DNA from: Planctomycetaceae bacterium
Lineage (GTDB): Bacteria; Planctomycetota; Planctomycetia; Pirellulales; Pirellulaceae
DNA: 64,000 nt
Assembly: GCA_021298315.1 (NCBI GenBank)
Contig: JAJTFC010000026.1
Coordinates: forward strand, 1-64,000
Direction: 5' to 3'
A program made the translations under genes and the position numbers. The notes beneath the pieces are model-generated. The model was not told where the DNA came from. It saw nothing but the letters and a program-made list of their open reading frames with translations, and did not search any database. Within the stretch, counting starts at the first letter, position 1. Each line of letters starts with the position of its first letter. This document shows positions 20,077 through 29,189 of the stretch, one piece after another.

Positions 20077-20734
20077 GCACAAAGCTCACCGACTCGAACT
20101 TTTTCCTAGCGGTGCCATCGGATGGGGCAAGACGCTATTGGTTGCCGACTTGCACTTGGGAAAGGAAACAGTTTTCCAAAAGTCGGGACTTGCGATTCCC
20201 TCAGGCGCAACGCGTCAGACACTCTCGCGATTGCTTGAGCACCTCCAAGGCGGCATGTTCGAAAGGCTGGTCGTTCTGGGGGATTTGCTCCATGCTCCTG
20301 CAGGTTGGACCCTGGAGTTAGAGCAACTCCTTATCGATGCTCAGAGTACCACTCCTAATGTTCGTTGGGAACTCGTCGCTGGAAATCATGATAGGCGGTC
20401 GCATGATCGATTAAAGAAGATCGGTTGGAGCGTGCAAGATCCGCCGGTGATCGATGGCAGCATGCTATGGTTGCACGAACCCCCTGGAGAAAACCTACCC
20501 ATGAGCGTTTCCCAAAGTGCATCTTTGATCCTCTGCGGACATCTGCATCCGAGTTATAAAGTTCCGCTCGATGCTTTGCGAACCGCGAGGGTTCCGTGCT
20601 TTTGGATTCGGACCGAGTCGATCGTATTACCGGCTTTTGGAGGTTGGGTTGGAACCCATCCGATCGAGCCTTGCAAGTCCGATCGGATCGTACTGTGCGT
20701 CGAGGGCCAGCTCATCGAGTGGAAGCTCAAGTAG
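20066..20734 (+). CDS. pdeM: PdeM-type metallophosphoesterase (ligase-associated endonuclease)
   Basis: The 222-residue product starts at GTG 20066 inside the last codons of the helicase gene, with GAGGGC just upstream, so the two are translationally coupled. All calcineurin-like metal motifs are present: ADLHLGK at 27-33, GDLLH at 72-76, GNHD at 106-109, HEPP at 137-140 and GHLHP at 158-162. Known PdeM proteins are nucleases grouped with an Lhr-type helicase, an exonuclease and an ATP-dependent DNA ligase. Only helicase and PdeM are here. Its 3' end overlaps the CDF gene by 8 bases on the opposite strand. Confidence 0.9.
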   Translation: MIIEHKAHRLELFPSGAIGWGKTLLVADLHLGKETVFQKSGLAIPSGATRQTLSRLLEHLQGGMFERLVVLGDLLHAPAGWTLELEQLLIDAQSTTPNVRWELVAGNHDRRSHDRLKKIGWSVQDPPVIDGSMLWLHEPPGENLPMSVSQSASLILCGHLHPSYKVPLDALRTARVPCFWIRTESIVLPAFGGWVGTHPIEPCKSDRIVLCVEGQLIEWKLK

Positions 20735-21650
20735 CAGCGGGCTCGAAGTACGGCTCGATGTGGACAAAGGCATCGGCGATCTTGAGGCTTGCACTGCGCA
20801 GCGAGCCTCGAACGGCTCCTCCGATGCGGTGGCCTTCGTCGACCGTGGCAGTTCCGTCGACTTCGATGTGGATCTCGACAAAGAGCGTTGTTCCACTTTT
20901 ACGGATGCGGCATTTTTCCACCGCTTTGACACCAGGGATGCTTGCAGCAATCAAGCGGACTTGATCCTCGACCTCTTTGGGCGGTGCCGCATCGAGGATG
21001 TCGCGTGCTGTGATGTACAGCAGCCTCAGTCCGCTGTAGGCGATCACCAAGCAGGCAACCAATGCAGCCCAATCGTCAGCAGGTTCATAACCGCGCCCAC
21101 CGATCAATGCAATCGAGATACCCACAAACGCAGCAATGCTCGATATCGCATCGGCGCGATGATGCCAAGCGTCGGCTTGCAATGCCACACTATCGGCCTG
21201 TTCCCCAACGCGATTGGTCCATCGGGCGAGTGTTTCTTTCACGCCGACGACGAGGATCAGGATCAACAGGGTCGACCAGTGCGGCAAATGATGAGGCGTT
21301 AGAATCTCACGGATCGCTTGGATGGCAATGATCAGTGCCGCGACCAAGATCCCCAACGCTGCGACCACACCCGCAAGCGCTTCGGCTTTGCCGTAGCCAT
21401 AGGGATGGCGTTCGTTGGCCGGGGTGCCAGCGACTCTGAGACCTCCCCAAACCACTAAGCTCGATACGATATCTGCCGTCGACTCGATCCCGTCTGCAAT
21501 CAGGGCATACGAATTACCAAAAACACCGGCGAGGATCTTCACACAGGCAAGCGAAGCGTTGACGGCCACACCGACAAGCGGCACGGACGAGAGAGCAAGC
21601 GTAGAGTTCTCGTCAGAGGATCTCATTGGAGTTGGCTTGGCTTGGCTCAT
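20727..21650 (-). CDS. Cation diffusion facilitator transporter
   Basis: The 307-residue product has the CDF layout: about six membrane segments between residues 20 and 205 and a soluble C-terminal domain (EVEDQVRLIAASIPGVKAVE...VEIHIEVD). The transport-site pairs are ESTAD at 56-60 and HHRAD at 162-166. The first position is Glu where most members have His or Asp. Substrates are probably divalent metals exported by proton exchange. The gene starts 6 bases after the stop of the P-loop ATPase gene, so the two are likely one operon. Confidence 0.92.
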   Translation of the reverse strand: MSQAKPTPMRSSDENSTLALSSVPLVGVAVNASLACVKILAGVFGNSYALIADGIESTADIVSSLVVWGGLRVAGTPANERHPYGYGKAEALAGVVAALGILVAALIIAIQAIREILTPHHLPHWSTLLILILVVGVKETLARWTNRVGEQADSVALQADAWHHRADAISSIAAFVGISIALIGGRGYEPADDWAALVACLVIAYSGLRLLYITARDILDAAPPKEVEDQVRLIAASIPGVKAVEKCRIRKSGTTLFVEIHIEVDGTATVDEGHRIGGAVRGSLRSASLKIADAFVHIEPYFEPAAT

Positions 21651-21656
21651 CGACTC

Positions 21657-23159
21657 TTAGGCCTTGCGCCGATCCTCCGACTGATACAACGCAAGGTTGC
21701 TTTCGAACAGTTCGCTGGAGATTTGGTAATTGGGTGCTTCGCTTCGGAATCGTTTGCAGTGTTCGGCAATCAATTGATAAAGATAGCGAAATGCGTTCCG
21801 AGGGGTCTTCAGCGATTGCAGCGCCGAGATGAGTCTGGTTTCAGGGACATCGGATCCGAAGAAACTTTTAGGGGACGGGTTTGTGCCAGGGATGGAACAT
21901 GCCTTCATCCGAGAAGCCAATAGATCGTAGAGGGCTTCGCCTGTCCAGTCGAATGATGCGACCACATTCTGTTTGTCCAAACGGGCTCTTTCGTGGAACT
22001 CGCGAGTCTCGCGATCAGCATAAGGTTGCAACTCGCTGGGCAAGAGCATTTTGATCCCAAAGCTCTCATGCTTGAGCAACTTGTTGTCCATCAAAGGCCA
22101 TACCAGTTGCTTCATCCGTTCGGCTTGACCATTGACCAAATCGGGCTCATCGACTCGGTCGATAATCACGATCAATCCTGGGTATCCGAGGGTCCTGAGG
22201 ATCAATTGCAGTTTTTCCAAAAGTGCATAGCGATCGTCGGATCGCTGAGCCGTTGGAGCAGGTTGCTCATCGATCTCCTTGGGGTTAAAGCCCAGGAGCA
22301 TCGGACGCAACTGGCTTTTCTCACGCTGAAGCACTCGAACATGCTTGCGGATTTTGGATGCAAGACGGTGGCGAGCAAACCATCGAAAGCCATACCAAGC
22401 CCAAGCGGCCAAAAGGGCAATAGGGATCCAGTAGAGGGTCGTCAGGAGCGAGAGGGTTTCGGATTTGACCAAGTAGAAAAGGCCCGATGCAAACAATAAA
22501 GTCAGAAGGATTCCAACGATCAGCGGATACCAAGTCGCAATGGATCGAAATCGAAGTCGACTCGATAGACTCGCAAAACGGTCTTGTACATTGCTGGCTT
22601 TGGAGTGGTCGTACATGGCCGTCAGGAGCATCAGGTCGCGTCGTTGGCCACGATCGAGTCGATCGAGTTCTAATGGAGTATCGACCCCACCTCCGATGGC
22701 TGTCGTCGCGGTGGCTGCATGCTGCGGTTGGAGGATGCGGTCAACGAGCTGAGTAACAGCCTCGGAGATGATCGCGTCCATATGATCCCATAGCCTTAGA
22801 GCCCCTAGAACCTTATCGGGATTACCTTGGGCTCGACGTGGCAAGTGTTCTTGGAGCGGACCCAGATAAGCATTGAAATCGTCGTAGCAGACCAAGAAAA
22901 CTTTTTGATCTGGGTGATCGATGTTGTGTTTGGCAATCTGATTGATCAGCTGCAGTCGCATGGCTGTTTTTCCAGAGCCCTTGGCCCCAAAAACGATCGC
23001 CGTCGCAGGCTGCTTGGAGTCCCCGACGACTTTGCTCCACGAGGGGTGAAAGGTTCCAGAAATACAAAAATCGCGAAAAACCGTATCGGTCTGGGCGTCT
23101 TCATCGACGAAGGGATTGCGAACCAATTGATGGTGCGTCAGGAACTCTTGTTCGGTCAT
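21657..23159 (-). CDS. P-loop ATPase with a central two-helix membrane hairpin
   Basis: The 500-residue protein has Walker A FGAKGSGKT at residues 57-65 and a probable Walker B LIVIIDRVDE at 329-338. Two hydrophobic segments (about 211-231 and 238-257) lie between them, so both halves of the nucleotide site should face the cytoplasm around a membrane hairpin. The N-terminus (HHQLVRNPFVDEDAQTD) resembles the lead-in of ATPases that act on bound partners. The layout recalls membrane-inserted KAP or STAND-type NTPases, but I cannot place it. It precedes the CDF gene by 6 bases and follows nhaA (stop at 23238) on the same strand, which ties it to ion transport by position only. Confidence 0.8.
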   Translation of the reverse strand: MTEQEFLTHHQLVRNPFVDEDAQTDTVFRDFCISGTFHPSWSKVVGDSKQPATAIVFGAKGSGKTAMRLQLINQIAKHNIDHPDQKVFLVCYDDFNAYLGPLQEHLPRRAQGNPDKVLGALRLWDHMDAIISEAVTQLVDRILQPQHAATATTAIGGGVDTPLELDRLDRGQRRDLMLLTAMYDHSKASNVQDRFASLSSRLRFRSIATWYPLIVGILLTLLFASGLFYLVKSETLSLLTTLYWIPIALLAAWAWYGFRWFARHRLASKIRKHVRVLQREKSQLRPMLLGFNPKEIDEQPAPTAQRSDDRYALLEKLQLILRTLGYPGLIVIIDRVDEPDLVNGQAERMKQLVWPLMDNKLLKHESFGIKMLLPSELQPYADRETREFHERARLDKQNVVASFDWTGEALYDLLASRMKACSIPGTNPSPKSFFGSDVPETRLISALQSLKTPRNAFRYLYQLIAEHCKRFRSEAPNYQISSELFESNLALYQSEDRRKA

Positions 23160-23237
23160 GGAAGTAGCTTCTTAGAAGTGAATTGGACAAATCTAGATAC
23201 TACTTCATCATCCTCAAAGAATTGCCCCTGAGCAATC

Positions 23238-24626
23238 CTAATGATTGTCTTGGCTCGAAGAACTTTTTGTGAAACTCAGCAGAATCACAGTTCCCAAAAC
23301 GGCGCTGATGGCCGATCCAGCGAGTGTGCCGATCTTTCCTGCACCTTCGAGCACCGGATAGTCCTCGACCGGAAAGGACAGGGCGTTGAGAAACAAGGCC
23401 ATGGTAAAGCCGATCCCGCCCAAGCAAGCTCCTCCGAGAAAAATCGGCCAAGTCACGCCGTTTGGAAGCCGAGTCCAGCCCAACCGGACTGCCAGGAAGC
23501 AAAACAAGAAGATCCCCAGCGGCTTGCCCATCGCAAGGCCCGTCGCCACAGCGATCGATACTCCGCTGGTAAGTGCCTCTGGATCGAGCTCGACTCCAGC
23601 ATTAGCCAGAGCGAAGATTGGCATGATGGCATAAGCGACCCAGGGGTGGAGGCCCATCTCGAGTCGGTGCAATGGGGAGTGGCTTTCTCTGGCTAGAAAT
23701 CGGAGTTGTTCGAGATTGATGGGGACGTGCCGTTCATTCGAAGGGTGATTCGTATCATTTTGGGCTTCGTCTGCTTCACGATCTTGGCGAATCGAATCCC
23801 AGAAGTCCCCCATGACCTCCAGAAAGGTTTTCCGCCTGATCCAAGCCGTCGCCGGAGTCATGAGTCCGAGAACTACACCTGCGATCGTCGGATGAATTCC
23901 GGCTTTGTAAAACCCAACCCAAATCGCGATGCCGACAATCACGTAGATCGGGACTTCTCGAACTCCGATTCGATTCAGTAGCCAACATAGAGCAAAGCCC
24001 ACGAGGGCCATCATCAGGTAGCCCCAGGCGATCGTTTCGGTAAAGACAGTCGCGATGACCAAGACGGCCAGGATGTCATCGACGATCGCCAGGGTCAGAA
24101 GGAATATTTTCAATCCAAAGGGGATTCGATTTCCTAACAGTGCAAGGATACCGACGACGAAAGCGATATCGGTAGCCATCGGAATGGCCCAACCACGCTG
24201 GCCTTCTTGGCCGTATTGCATCAAGAAGTAAATCAATGCGGGAGTGACTACCCCACCGAGGGCACCTACGATCGGCAAAAGGGCCTTGCGGGGATCCCGC
24301 AGTTCGCCAGCGACGACTTCGCGTTTGACTTCCAAGCCGACGACAAAAAAGAAAATCGTCATCAGGACATCGTTGACGATCAGATGTCCGAGATGTCCGT
24401 CGATTTTGAGTTTCCCCAACTCGAAGGCAACGTGGGTGTGCCAAAACTTCTCGAAGGCGCCGTCCCACGGTGAGTTTGCGATCAGCAGTGCAATCAGCGT
24501 GCAGAGCATGAGCACCACACCGCTGGTCGCTTCGATGTGCAGGAAGCGTTTGACCGGAACGAGCCACCTTGCCACCTGCGGAACCGGAATTTTGTCAGTG
24601 CTCTTGTGGGGGGGCTTGTAGGCCAT
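23238..24626 (-). CDS. nhaA: Na+/H+ antiporter NhaA
   Basis: NhaA exchanges Na+ for H+ across the inner membrane for pH and salt balance. The 462-residue product (ATG 24626; an in-frame TTG at 24635 is less likely) shows the family signatures. These are NDVLMTIFFFVVGLEVKRE, RGWAIPMATDIAFVVGIL and the ion-binding pair in LAIVDDILAVLVIA. A hydrophilic insert near 280-320 (DSIRQDREADEAQNDTNH) is longer than in E. coli NhaA. The gene lies 78 bases upstream of the P-loop ATPase gene and may be transcribed with it. Confidence 0.95.
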   Translation of the reverse strand: MAYKPPHKSTDKIPVPQVARWLVPVKRFLHIEATSGVVLMLCTLIALLIANSPWDGAFEKFWHTHVAFELGKLKIDGHLGHLIVNDVLMTIFFFVVGLEVKREVVAGELRDPRKALLPIVGALGGVVTPALIYFLMQYGQEGQRGWAIPMATDIAFVVGILALLGNRIPFGLKIFLLTLAIVDDILAVLVIATVFTETIAWGYLMMALVGFALCWLLNRIGVREVPIYVIVGIAIWVGFYKAGIHPTIAGVVLGLMTPATAWIRRKTFLEVMGDFWDSIRQDREADEAQNDTNHPSNERHVPINLEQLRFLARESHSPLHRLEMGLHPWVAYAIMPIFALANAGVELDPEALTSGVSIAVATGLAMGKPLGIFLFCFLAVRLGWTRLPNGVTWPIFLGGACLGGIGFTMALFLNALSFPVEDYPVLEGAGKIGTLAGSAISAVLGTVILLSFTKSSSSQDNH

Positions 24627-24998
24627 CGGTGGCAATATCTCTCTTGGATGTTGGCTCAGTTTACATCGAACTTTGGCATCCTATCGGATTTGAAAAAAAC
24701 TGGAAGATTGTGAGGCTTAAGTAAAGTTTTTCGGGAATGGGCAAAGGTGTCCAAGAGGCAGCTGATTTTTTTGAGATTCCCGTCTGCTCATGCCCGCATT
24801 TAAGTTTGCTTAACAAGTCCGCAAGGCTCGCGGAAATATTTTTTGATAGATCGAAGTCGTGCATCTATGGTTGACAAACCCACGGAGCGGGCCCCTGGAG
24901 CTTGGGAGTGTCAACAAGGACACTTTTCTTGCAATTCTTAAGTCCCGATTGCAACCACACACACACACACACGCACACACCGCGGAAGGATTCGTTCG
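24627..24998. other. Intergenic gap between nhaA and the ClpX-like gene
   Basis: This gap of about 370 bases separates divergent genes and should hold both promoters. I could not identify a convincing -35/-10 pair; a TTGACA at 24871-24876 has no matching -10 at the right spacing. The only clear structure is the CA repeat listed separately. Confidence 0.6.
24956..24981 (+). repeat. CA dinucleotide tract in the leader of the ClpX-like gene
   Basis: About 12 CA units run from 24956 to 24981 with one interruption (a G at 24973). The tract ends 2-3 bases before the ribosome-binding site GGAAGGA (24984-24990) of the gene starting at 24999, so length change would alter the leader but not the protein. 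Confidence 0.85.
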
Positions 24999-26618
24999 AT
25001 GGCTAAACACAATCCACGCAACTCTAATTCTTTGTCTTGTCCAAGACGTCCTGAGAAGCTTCCGACACCACTGGAGATGGTGGGCTTTTTGGATCGATCG
25101 GTCAAAGGGCAACGAAGAGCAAAGTTAAAACTTGCCACTGCGGCTTACAACCACTTCATAAGCCAAGCCAACCGCGACTTTACCAAGCGAAAGCGGGCAA
25201 GCAAGCAGCACATTCTCTTGTTAGGACCTACAGGCTCGGGCAAGACCTATATGGTCGATCTGTTGGGACAATACCTTCAAGTCCCCGTAAGTCACGCTTG
25301 CGCGGCGGCCTTGGTTGAATCGGGTTATCGTGGGCGACCGGTCGATGACATCATCAAATCCCTTTTGGATCAAGCCAAAGGGAACGTTCAGTTAGCCGAG
25401 AAGGGGATTGTGTTCATCGACGAGATCGACAAGATCCGTTGCGAAGATTCTGGTGGCCGGGACGTCAGCGGTGAAGGTGTCCAAAACGCCTTGCTCACCT
25501 TGCTCGAAGGCCGGATCTGCGATTCGGTCGACGGCAAGGCAATTCCAGCGATCGATACAAGCCGTATTTTGTTTATCTGCGCAGGCGCATTTAGCAAGTT
25601 GCCCGGCATTATTCATAAACGCCTAGGGCTCGATCGCAAGTCGATCGGATTTGACCGTGAACGATCCTCCGAGGTGCCTTTGAACAAAGGTTATGCTGAA
25701 GACGCACGTCTTCTGAGTCAAGTCGATACGCTCGATCTGATCGAATACGGAATGATCCCTGAGTTCCTCGGTCGTTTTGCACATATCGCTACGCTCGATC
25801 CCCTGAGTATCGAGGATATGCTGGAAATCATTCAGGATCCCGAGAGCAATTCGGAGTTGGCCAAGCGAAAGGAATTGGCTGCGATTCACGGCATCGACTT
25901 GCAGTTCTCCAAATCGGCCCTGAGAGCCATCGCTGAAAAAGCCTATCAGCTCGGGACCGGTGCCAGGGCGCTGAACCGATTGATCGCCGACAGCCTCGTG
26001 AGTGTCGAGCATCTTTGGCCTAACCTTGCCGATGAAGGTGTCACGAAGGTTTTGGTCACACAGCAGTGCGTTCTGAAAAATGCGCCTGCGAAGCGTTCTC
26101 GGGCCAAGACCGATCAGCGACGGATCGACAAACTTTTGAGAGCCAAGTACCTCGATTCGGTCACTCAGGTTGCTTTGAAAAACGGGGCGCTACAGGCGAG
26201 TCGTAGTCCCTTTGCGGCATTGGATCGACCCGTCGATACCTTGGAGTGGACAGAGCCTTATGTCTGGGAGTCCTTTCGATCGATCTGCGCCGGGCCACTG
26301 GCGTTTGACAAGGCGTCTCGGGAAGGCAAGGAGTTGTGGGATCAAACAGAAGCAAAGCACAACCATCAACCCCACGATCTGCATCGACTTGCAGAAGAAC
26401 TTCGGATACGCGGATGCACCGTTCAAGGCTTTTTTGAAGCTTACAAGGCTTCGAAATTATCGCAGGTGGACTTCAGCGGCATCTTGGCTTACTACGATTT
26501 CCAATCTGCCTTGCATCGAATCAAGATGGCAGCCAATGGAACTAACGACGCGCCTCAGGATGATGACTTAATGCTCGATGACCTGTTGGATCACTGGGAC
26601 GAAAAGGATCCGTTTTAA
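24999..26618 (+). CDS. Divergent ClpX-like AAA+ unfoldase without zinc domain
   Basis: The 539-residue protein starts at ATG 24999, 8 bases after GGAAGGA. The AAA+ core follows ClpX: Walker A GPTGSGKT at 76-83, Walker B VFIDEIDK at 138-145, IPEFLGR at about 253-259 and the sensor-2 [10 protein letters not shown] near 318. An IGF tripeptide at 216-218 sits where ClpX has its ClpP-binding loop. Three features are unusual: no four-cysteine zinc-binding domain at the N-terminus (one Cys only), the substrate-gripping pore loop is GYRG (109-112) instead of GYVG, and there is a C-terminal extension of roughly 170 residues ending in an acidic tail. It may be a specialised unfoldase rather than the housekeeping ClpX, which is not in this window. 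Confidence 0.88.
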   Translation: MAKHNPRNSNSLSCPRRPEKLPTPLEMVGFLDRSVKGQRRAKLKLATAAYNHFISQANRDFTKRKRASKQHILLLGPTGSGKTYMVDLLGQYLQVPVSHACAAALVESGYRGRPVDDIIKSLLDQAKGNVQLAEKGIVFIDEIDKIRCEDSGGRDVSGEGVQNALLTLLEGRICDSVDGKAIPAIDTSRILFICAGAFSKLPGIIHKRLGLDRKSIGFDRERSSEVPLNKGYAEDARLLSQVDTLDLIEYGMIPEFLGRFAHIATLDPLSIEDMLEIIQDPESNSELAKRKELAAIHGIDLQFSKSALRAIAEKAYQLGTGARALNRLIADSLVSVEHLWPNLADEGVTKVLVTQQCVLKNAPAKRSRAKTDQRRIDKLLRAKYLDSVTQVALKNGALQASRSPFAALDRPVDTLEWTEPYVWESFRSICAGPLAFDKASREGKELWDQTEAKHNHQPHDLHRLAEELRIRGCTVQGFFEAYKASKLSQVDFSGILAYYDFQSALHRIKMAANGTNDAPQDDDLMLDDLLDHWDEKDPF

Positions 26619-26630
26619 CCGTTTCGGTTA
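26616..26630. terminator. Short palindrome over two convergent stop codons
   Basis: TAACCG (26616-26621), TTT, then CGGTTA (26625-26630) forms a 6-bp hairpin that contains the stop codons of both convergent genes. It is short and has no T-tract, so termination is only a guess. Confidence 0.4.
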
Positions 26631-29189
26631 GGTATCCCAGTGGGCAAACAGGTCGTCTTTGACCCAATGTTCGGGGATCCTTTTATGTCTGGTCGATCGG
26701 GCGATTTTCTCAGAAGATTCGCCTTCGGCAGCCAGGAAGCTCATGCACCCTTGGCAACCGCATCGATCGGCCCCTTGCTGGGCTAACTGAAAAGCATTCG
26801 AGCGGTATAGCACTCGGCTACCTTGGGATTGATCTCGATCGAACACAAAAGAAGTCAGTCTCGATGGGCCGCTTGGAGTTTGCTCTTGGTCTTGGAACAT
26901 CGGTGCGACTTCCCCCTCGCCGCTTCCTTGTTCACCTCCACCCATGCGGTTGATGTAATTGATAACCATCAGTACATCAAGCGGGCTTACTGAGCGATCT
27001 GCGTTGACATCCAGGAAGGGTGCAACGCCCTGTGGACTGCCTTCGAGGGAACGCGACGAATTGGTGTTGATGTCATTGATGAGCATTAACACATCCAATG
27101 GACTGACGGCTTCATCCCCAGTGACATCTTCGGGGATAAGTTGGTTTTGCCAGGGGCTAGGTGGCAAGTACCCGCCAAAGTCGATATGGTTGACTGTAGG
27201 CGATGCACCGAAAGTGACTTCGATGACCCCATCGGTGGTGTTGGAGTTGATAAAGCCGGCGAGGTTGGAGTTGACCGACAGGCGATAGATTCCTGCAGGC
27301 AAATTCGAAAGGAAATAGCTCCCATCGCTTGCGGTCGTCGCTTGGGTTTGTGGACCGTATTTTAAATGGTCGAGCATCACGAAAGAGTTTTGAAATCCCC
27401 GAGCAATGATGGTTCGGATCGTTGCTGTTCCGGTGGCGACTTCCATCGTAATGCGTTGATCGCGAAGGAGTCCTTTGCGTTCGAATCGAGCGACGAGATT
27501 GCCGTTGGCATCGAAAGCATCTAGACGAACATTCGCTCCATCGGACTGAGCGACGGCTTCGAGGGAAACATAAGACTGAGGCTGGTCGAATCTGGCTCGC
27601 AGTTGGAGGTCTTCGTCGTAGAAAGAGTCGACATAGCGTTTTGCCCAGAACGAATAGGGCTTAAAGAACTTGGGACCATCGAGGTTGTTTTTAGGATAGA
27701 CCCCGATGAGGGCTTGGGAGTCATTTCCGATCGTATCGATCTGGACTTGATTGGGTGCAATGCCCTGTTTTCCCGAAAGGTTGCCAGTGGCGTAGTTATC
27801 GGGATCGATGAAAGTTTGCAGCAAGAGGGGTTGATTGCTGGCGTTGACGATCGTGACTGTGGCGTTGGGAATGCCATTTTCGGAACTGTCCCACTGACCG
27901 TTTTTATTGTTGTCTCGCCAAACGAAACCTTGGATCCCGTGTTTGTCCGTCACGTCAGGGGCATTGCCGATGATACCTGTGAAGATGATGCTGGTGATTC
28001 CAAGCTTGGTTTCAACGGCTCGGATTTCGATCGCTTTGCCGACTTGCCACGGTGCGATTGGGATTTGCAAATTAAGATCGACCGAGTAGGCATCGGTCGA
28101 TTGGATCGAAGTCCAGTTGCCAGCATCGATGCGGTATTCGATGCGTCGAACTTTGTTGAGCGTGATATCGTTCTGGGTGCCCGATGAGTTGCGATTCGCG
28201 AGCGTTTGAACCGATGCTCGGCCACTGAAAGAATAGGTGTTGAATTGGGGGTTGAAGCGACCGGTGCCTTCGAGCTTCAGTGGTACATCCAAGACATCGA
28301 AGATGCCGTCATTATCGGAGTCCTTCCAGCCGATTTGAGCCAGGGTTGCATCTGGGGAGATGATTTGGCTAAAGGCGGTCGTGAGCGAAGAGCCCGAGGA
28401 CATGATGCTCGGTTGCTGTTGAAAGTTGGGGGTCGGGTTTAGATCGACCGCATTGGTGTTTTGGGCGTTGTAGTAGCCCCGCTTGTCGTAGTAGTTTCCA
28501 CCACCGTTGTACTCATCGCGGGCCCAGAAGATGTGGCCCGTCTCGTGGGTATACGTCGAATTTGGGCGGCTCGATGGGATCACTTCGAATAACCCGCCCG
28601 CAAAAGCGAAGGCGCGGGAGAAGGAACCGCCCGGTGCAAAACTTCCATCGGCATCCTTCATCGCGTTGACGACAAAGATGGTAAACGACCAATCGGTATC
28701 GAGTTTGGTGCGTTGGGCGTTGTTAAAGGCACGGATGTTGGTTTCAAAATTGGGGCTGTTGTTAAAACCAACGCCTTGGAGAAATTGGGGCCCCCATTGA
28801 AGGTAACCTTCGGAGGTCATATTGATCGGTTCGAAGGTGATGGGCAAGCGGTTGTCGACGTAGGTTCTATCGATCACCCATTCGAGGGTGTGTAGAGAGC
28901 TCTTTTTGGCAAGGAGTTGGTTCCACCATTGCAGGCCCGATTGGATGTTGCCCATAACGGCGTCGACATAAGCCGGGGTCCAGTCCTCGGTGCTAACGGC
29001 TCCGGTGCTTTCGAGGAACACAGGCGTAACGGCGATCCTCCCGAGCATGAACTCGCCGGTGTCTTGCGAGGTGGCGCCGAAGGGCAGGGAGGCCATGACA
29101 CGACGATCTTCCAAGCGTTCCAGGGCGAGTTTGCGTCGCGGGGGGGCTTTGGGGCGTTTTGTTTTTTCGGCTCCGGTGCGTCGGATCAT
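26628..29189 (-). CDS. Secreted HExGH metalloprotease-like protein with SdrD-B and dockerin-type repeats
   Basis: The 853-residue product begins MIRRTGAEKTKRPK and then ALERLEDRRVMAS, the LExLExR motif shared with the giant protein at 9338-15543. An N-terminal region of about 240 residues leads to STYTHETGHIFWARDEY, a zinc-protease HExxH motif (HETGH) with a downstream acidic residue. Next are a linker with SDNDGIFDVLDV, a SdrD-B-like domain (IQGFVWRDNNKNGQWDSSEN), a beta-rich region and two dockerin-type calcium loops (DVTGDEAVSPLDVLMLIN and DVNADRSVSPLDVLMVIN). The C-terminal 80 residues include a CGCQGC cluster. Proteolytic activity is inferred from the motif only. It converges with the ClpX-like gene. 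Confidence 0.85.
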   Translation of the reverse strand: MIRRTGAEKTKRPKAPPRRKLALERLEDRRVMASLPFGATSQDTGEFMLGRIAVTPVFLESTGAVSTEDWTPAYVDAVMGNIQSGLQWWNQLLAKKSSLHTLEWVIDRTYVDNRLPITFEPINMTSEGYLQWGPQFLQGVGFNNSPNFETNIRAFNNAQRTKLDTDWSFTIFVVNAMKDADGSFAPGGSFSRAFAFAGGLFEVIPSSRPNSTYTHETGHIFWARDEYNGGGNYYDKRGYYNAQNTNAVDLNPTPNFQQQPSIMSSGSSLTTAFSQIISPDATLAQIGWKDSDNDGIFDVLDVPLKLEGTGRFNPQFNTYSFSGRASVQTLANRNSSGTQNDITLNKVRRIEYRIDAGNWTSIQSTDAYSVDLNLQIPIAPWQVGKAIEIRAVETKLGITSIIFTGIIGNAPDVTDKHGIQGFVWRDNNKNGQWDSSENGIPNATVTIVNASNQPLLLQTFIDPDNYATGNLSGKQGIAPNQVQIDTIGNDSQALIGVYPKNNLDGPKFFKPYSFWAKRYVDSFYDEDLQLRARFDQPQSYVSLEAVAQSDGANVRLDAFDANGNLVARFERKGLLRDQRITMEVATGTATIRTIIARGFQNSFVMLDHLKYGPQTQATTASDGSYFLSNLPAGIYRLSVNSNLAGFINSNTTDGVIEVTFGASPTVNHIDFGGYLPPSPWQNQLIPEDVTGDEAVSPLDVLMLINDINTNSSRSLEGSPQGVAPFLDVNADRSVSPLDVLMVINYINRMGGGEQGSGEGEVAPMFQDQEQTPSGPSRLTSFVFDRDQSQGSRVLYRSNAFQLAQQGADRCGCQGCMSFLAAEGESSEKIARSTRHKRIPEHWVKDDLFAHWDT

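Noticed and set aside
24871-24900. TTGACA as a -35 box before the ClpX-like gene
   Set aside because: No TATAAT-like sequence lies at 16-18 bases distance.
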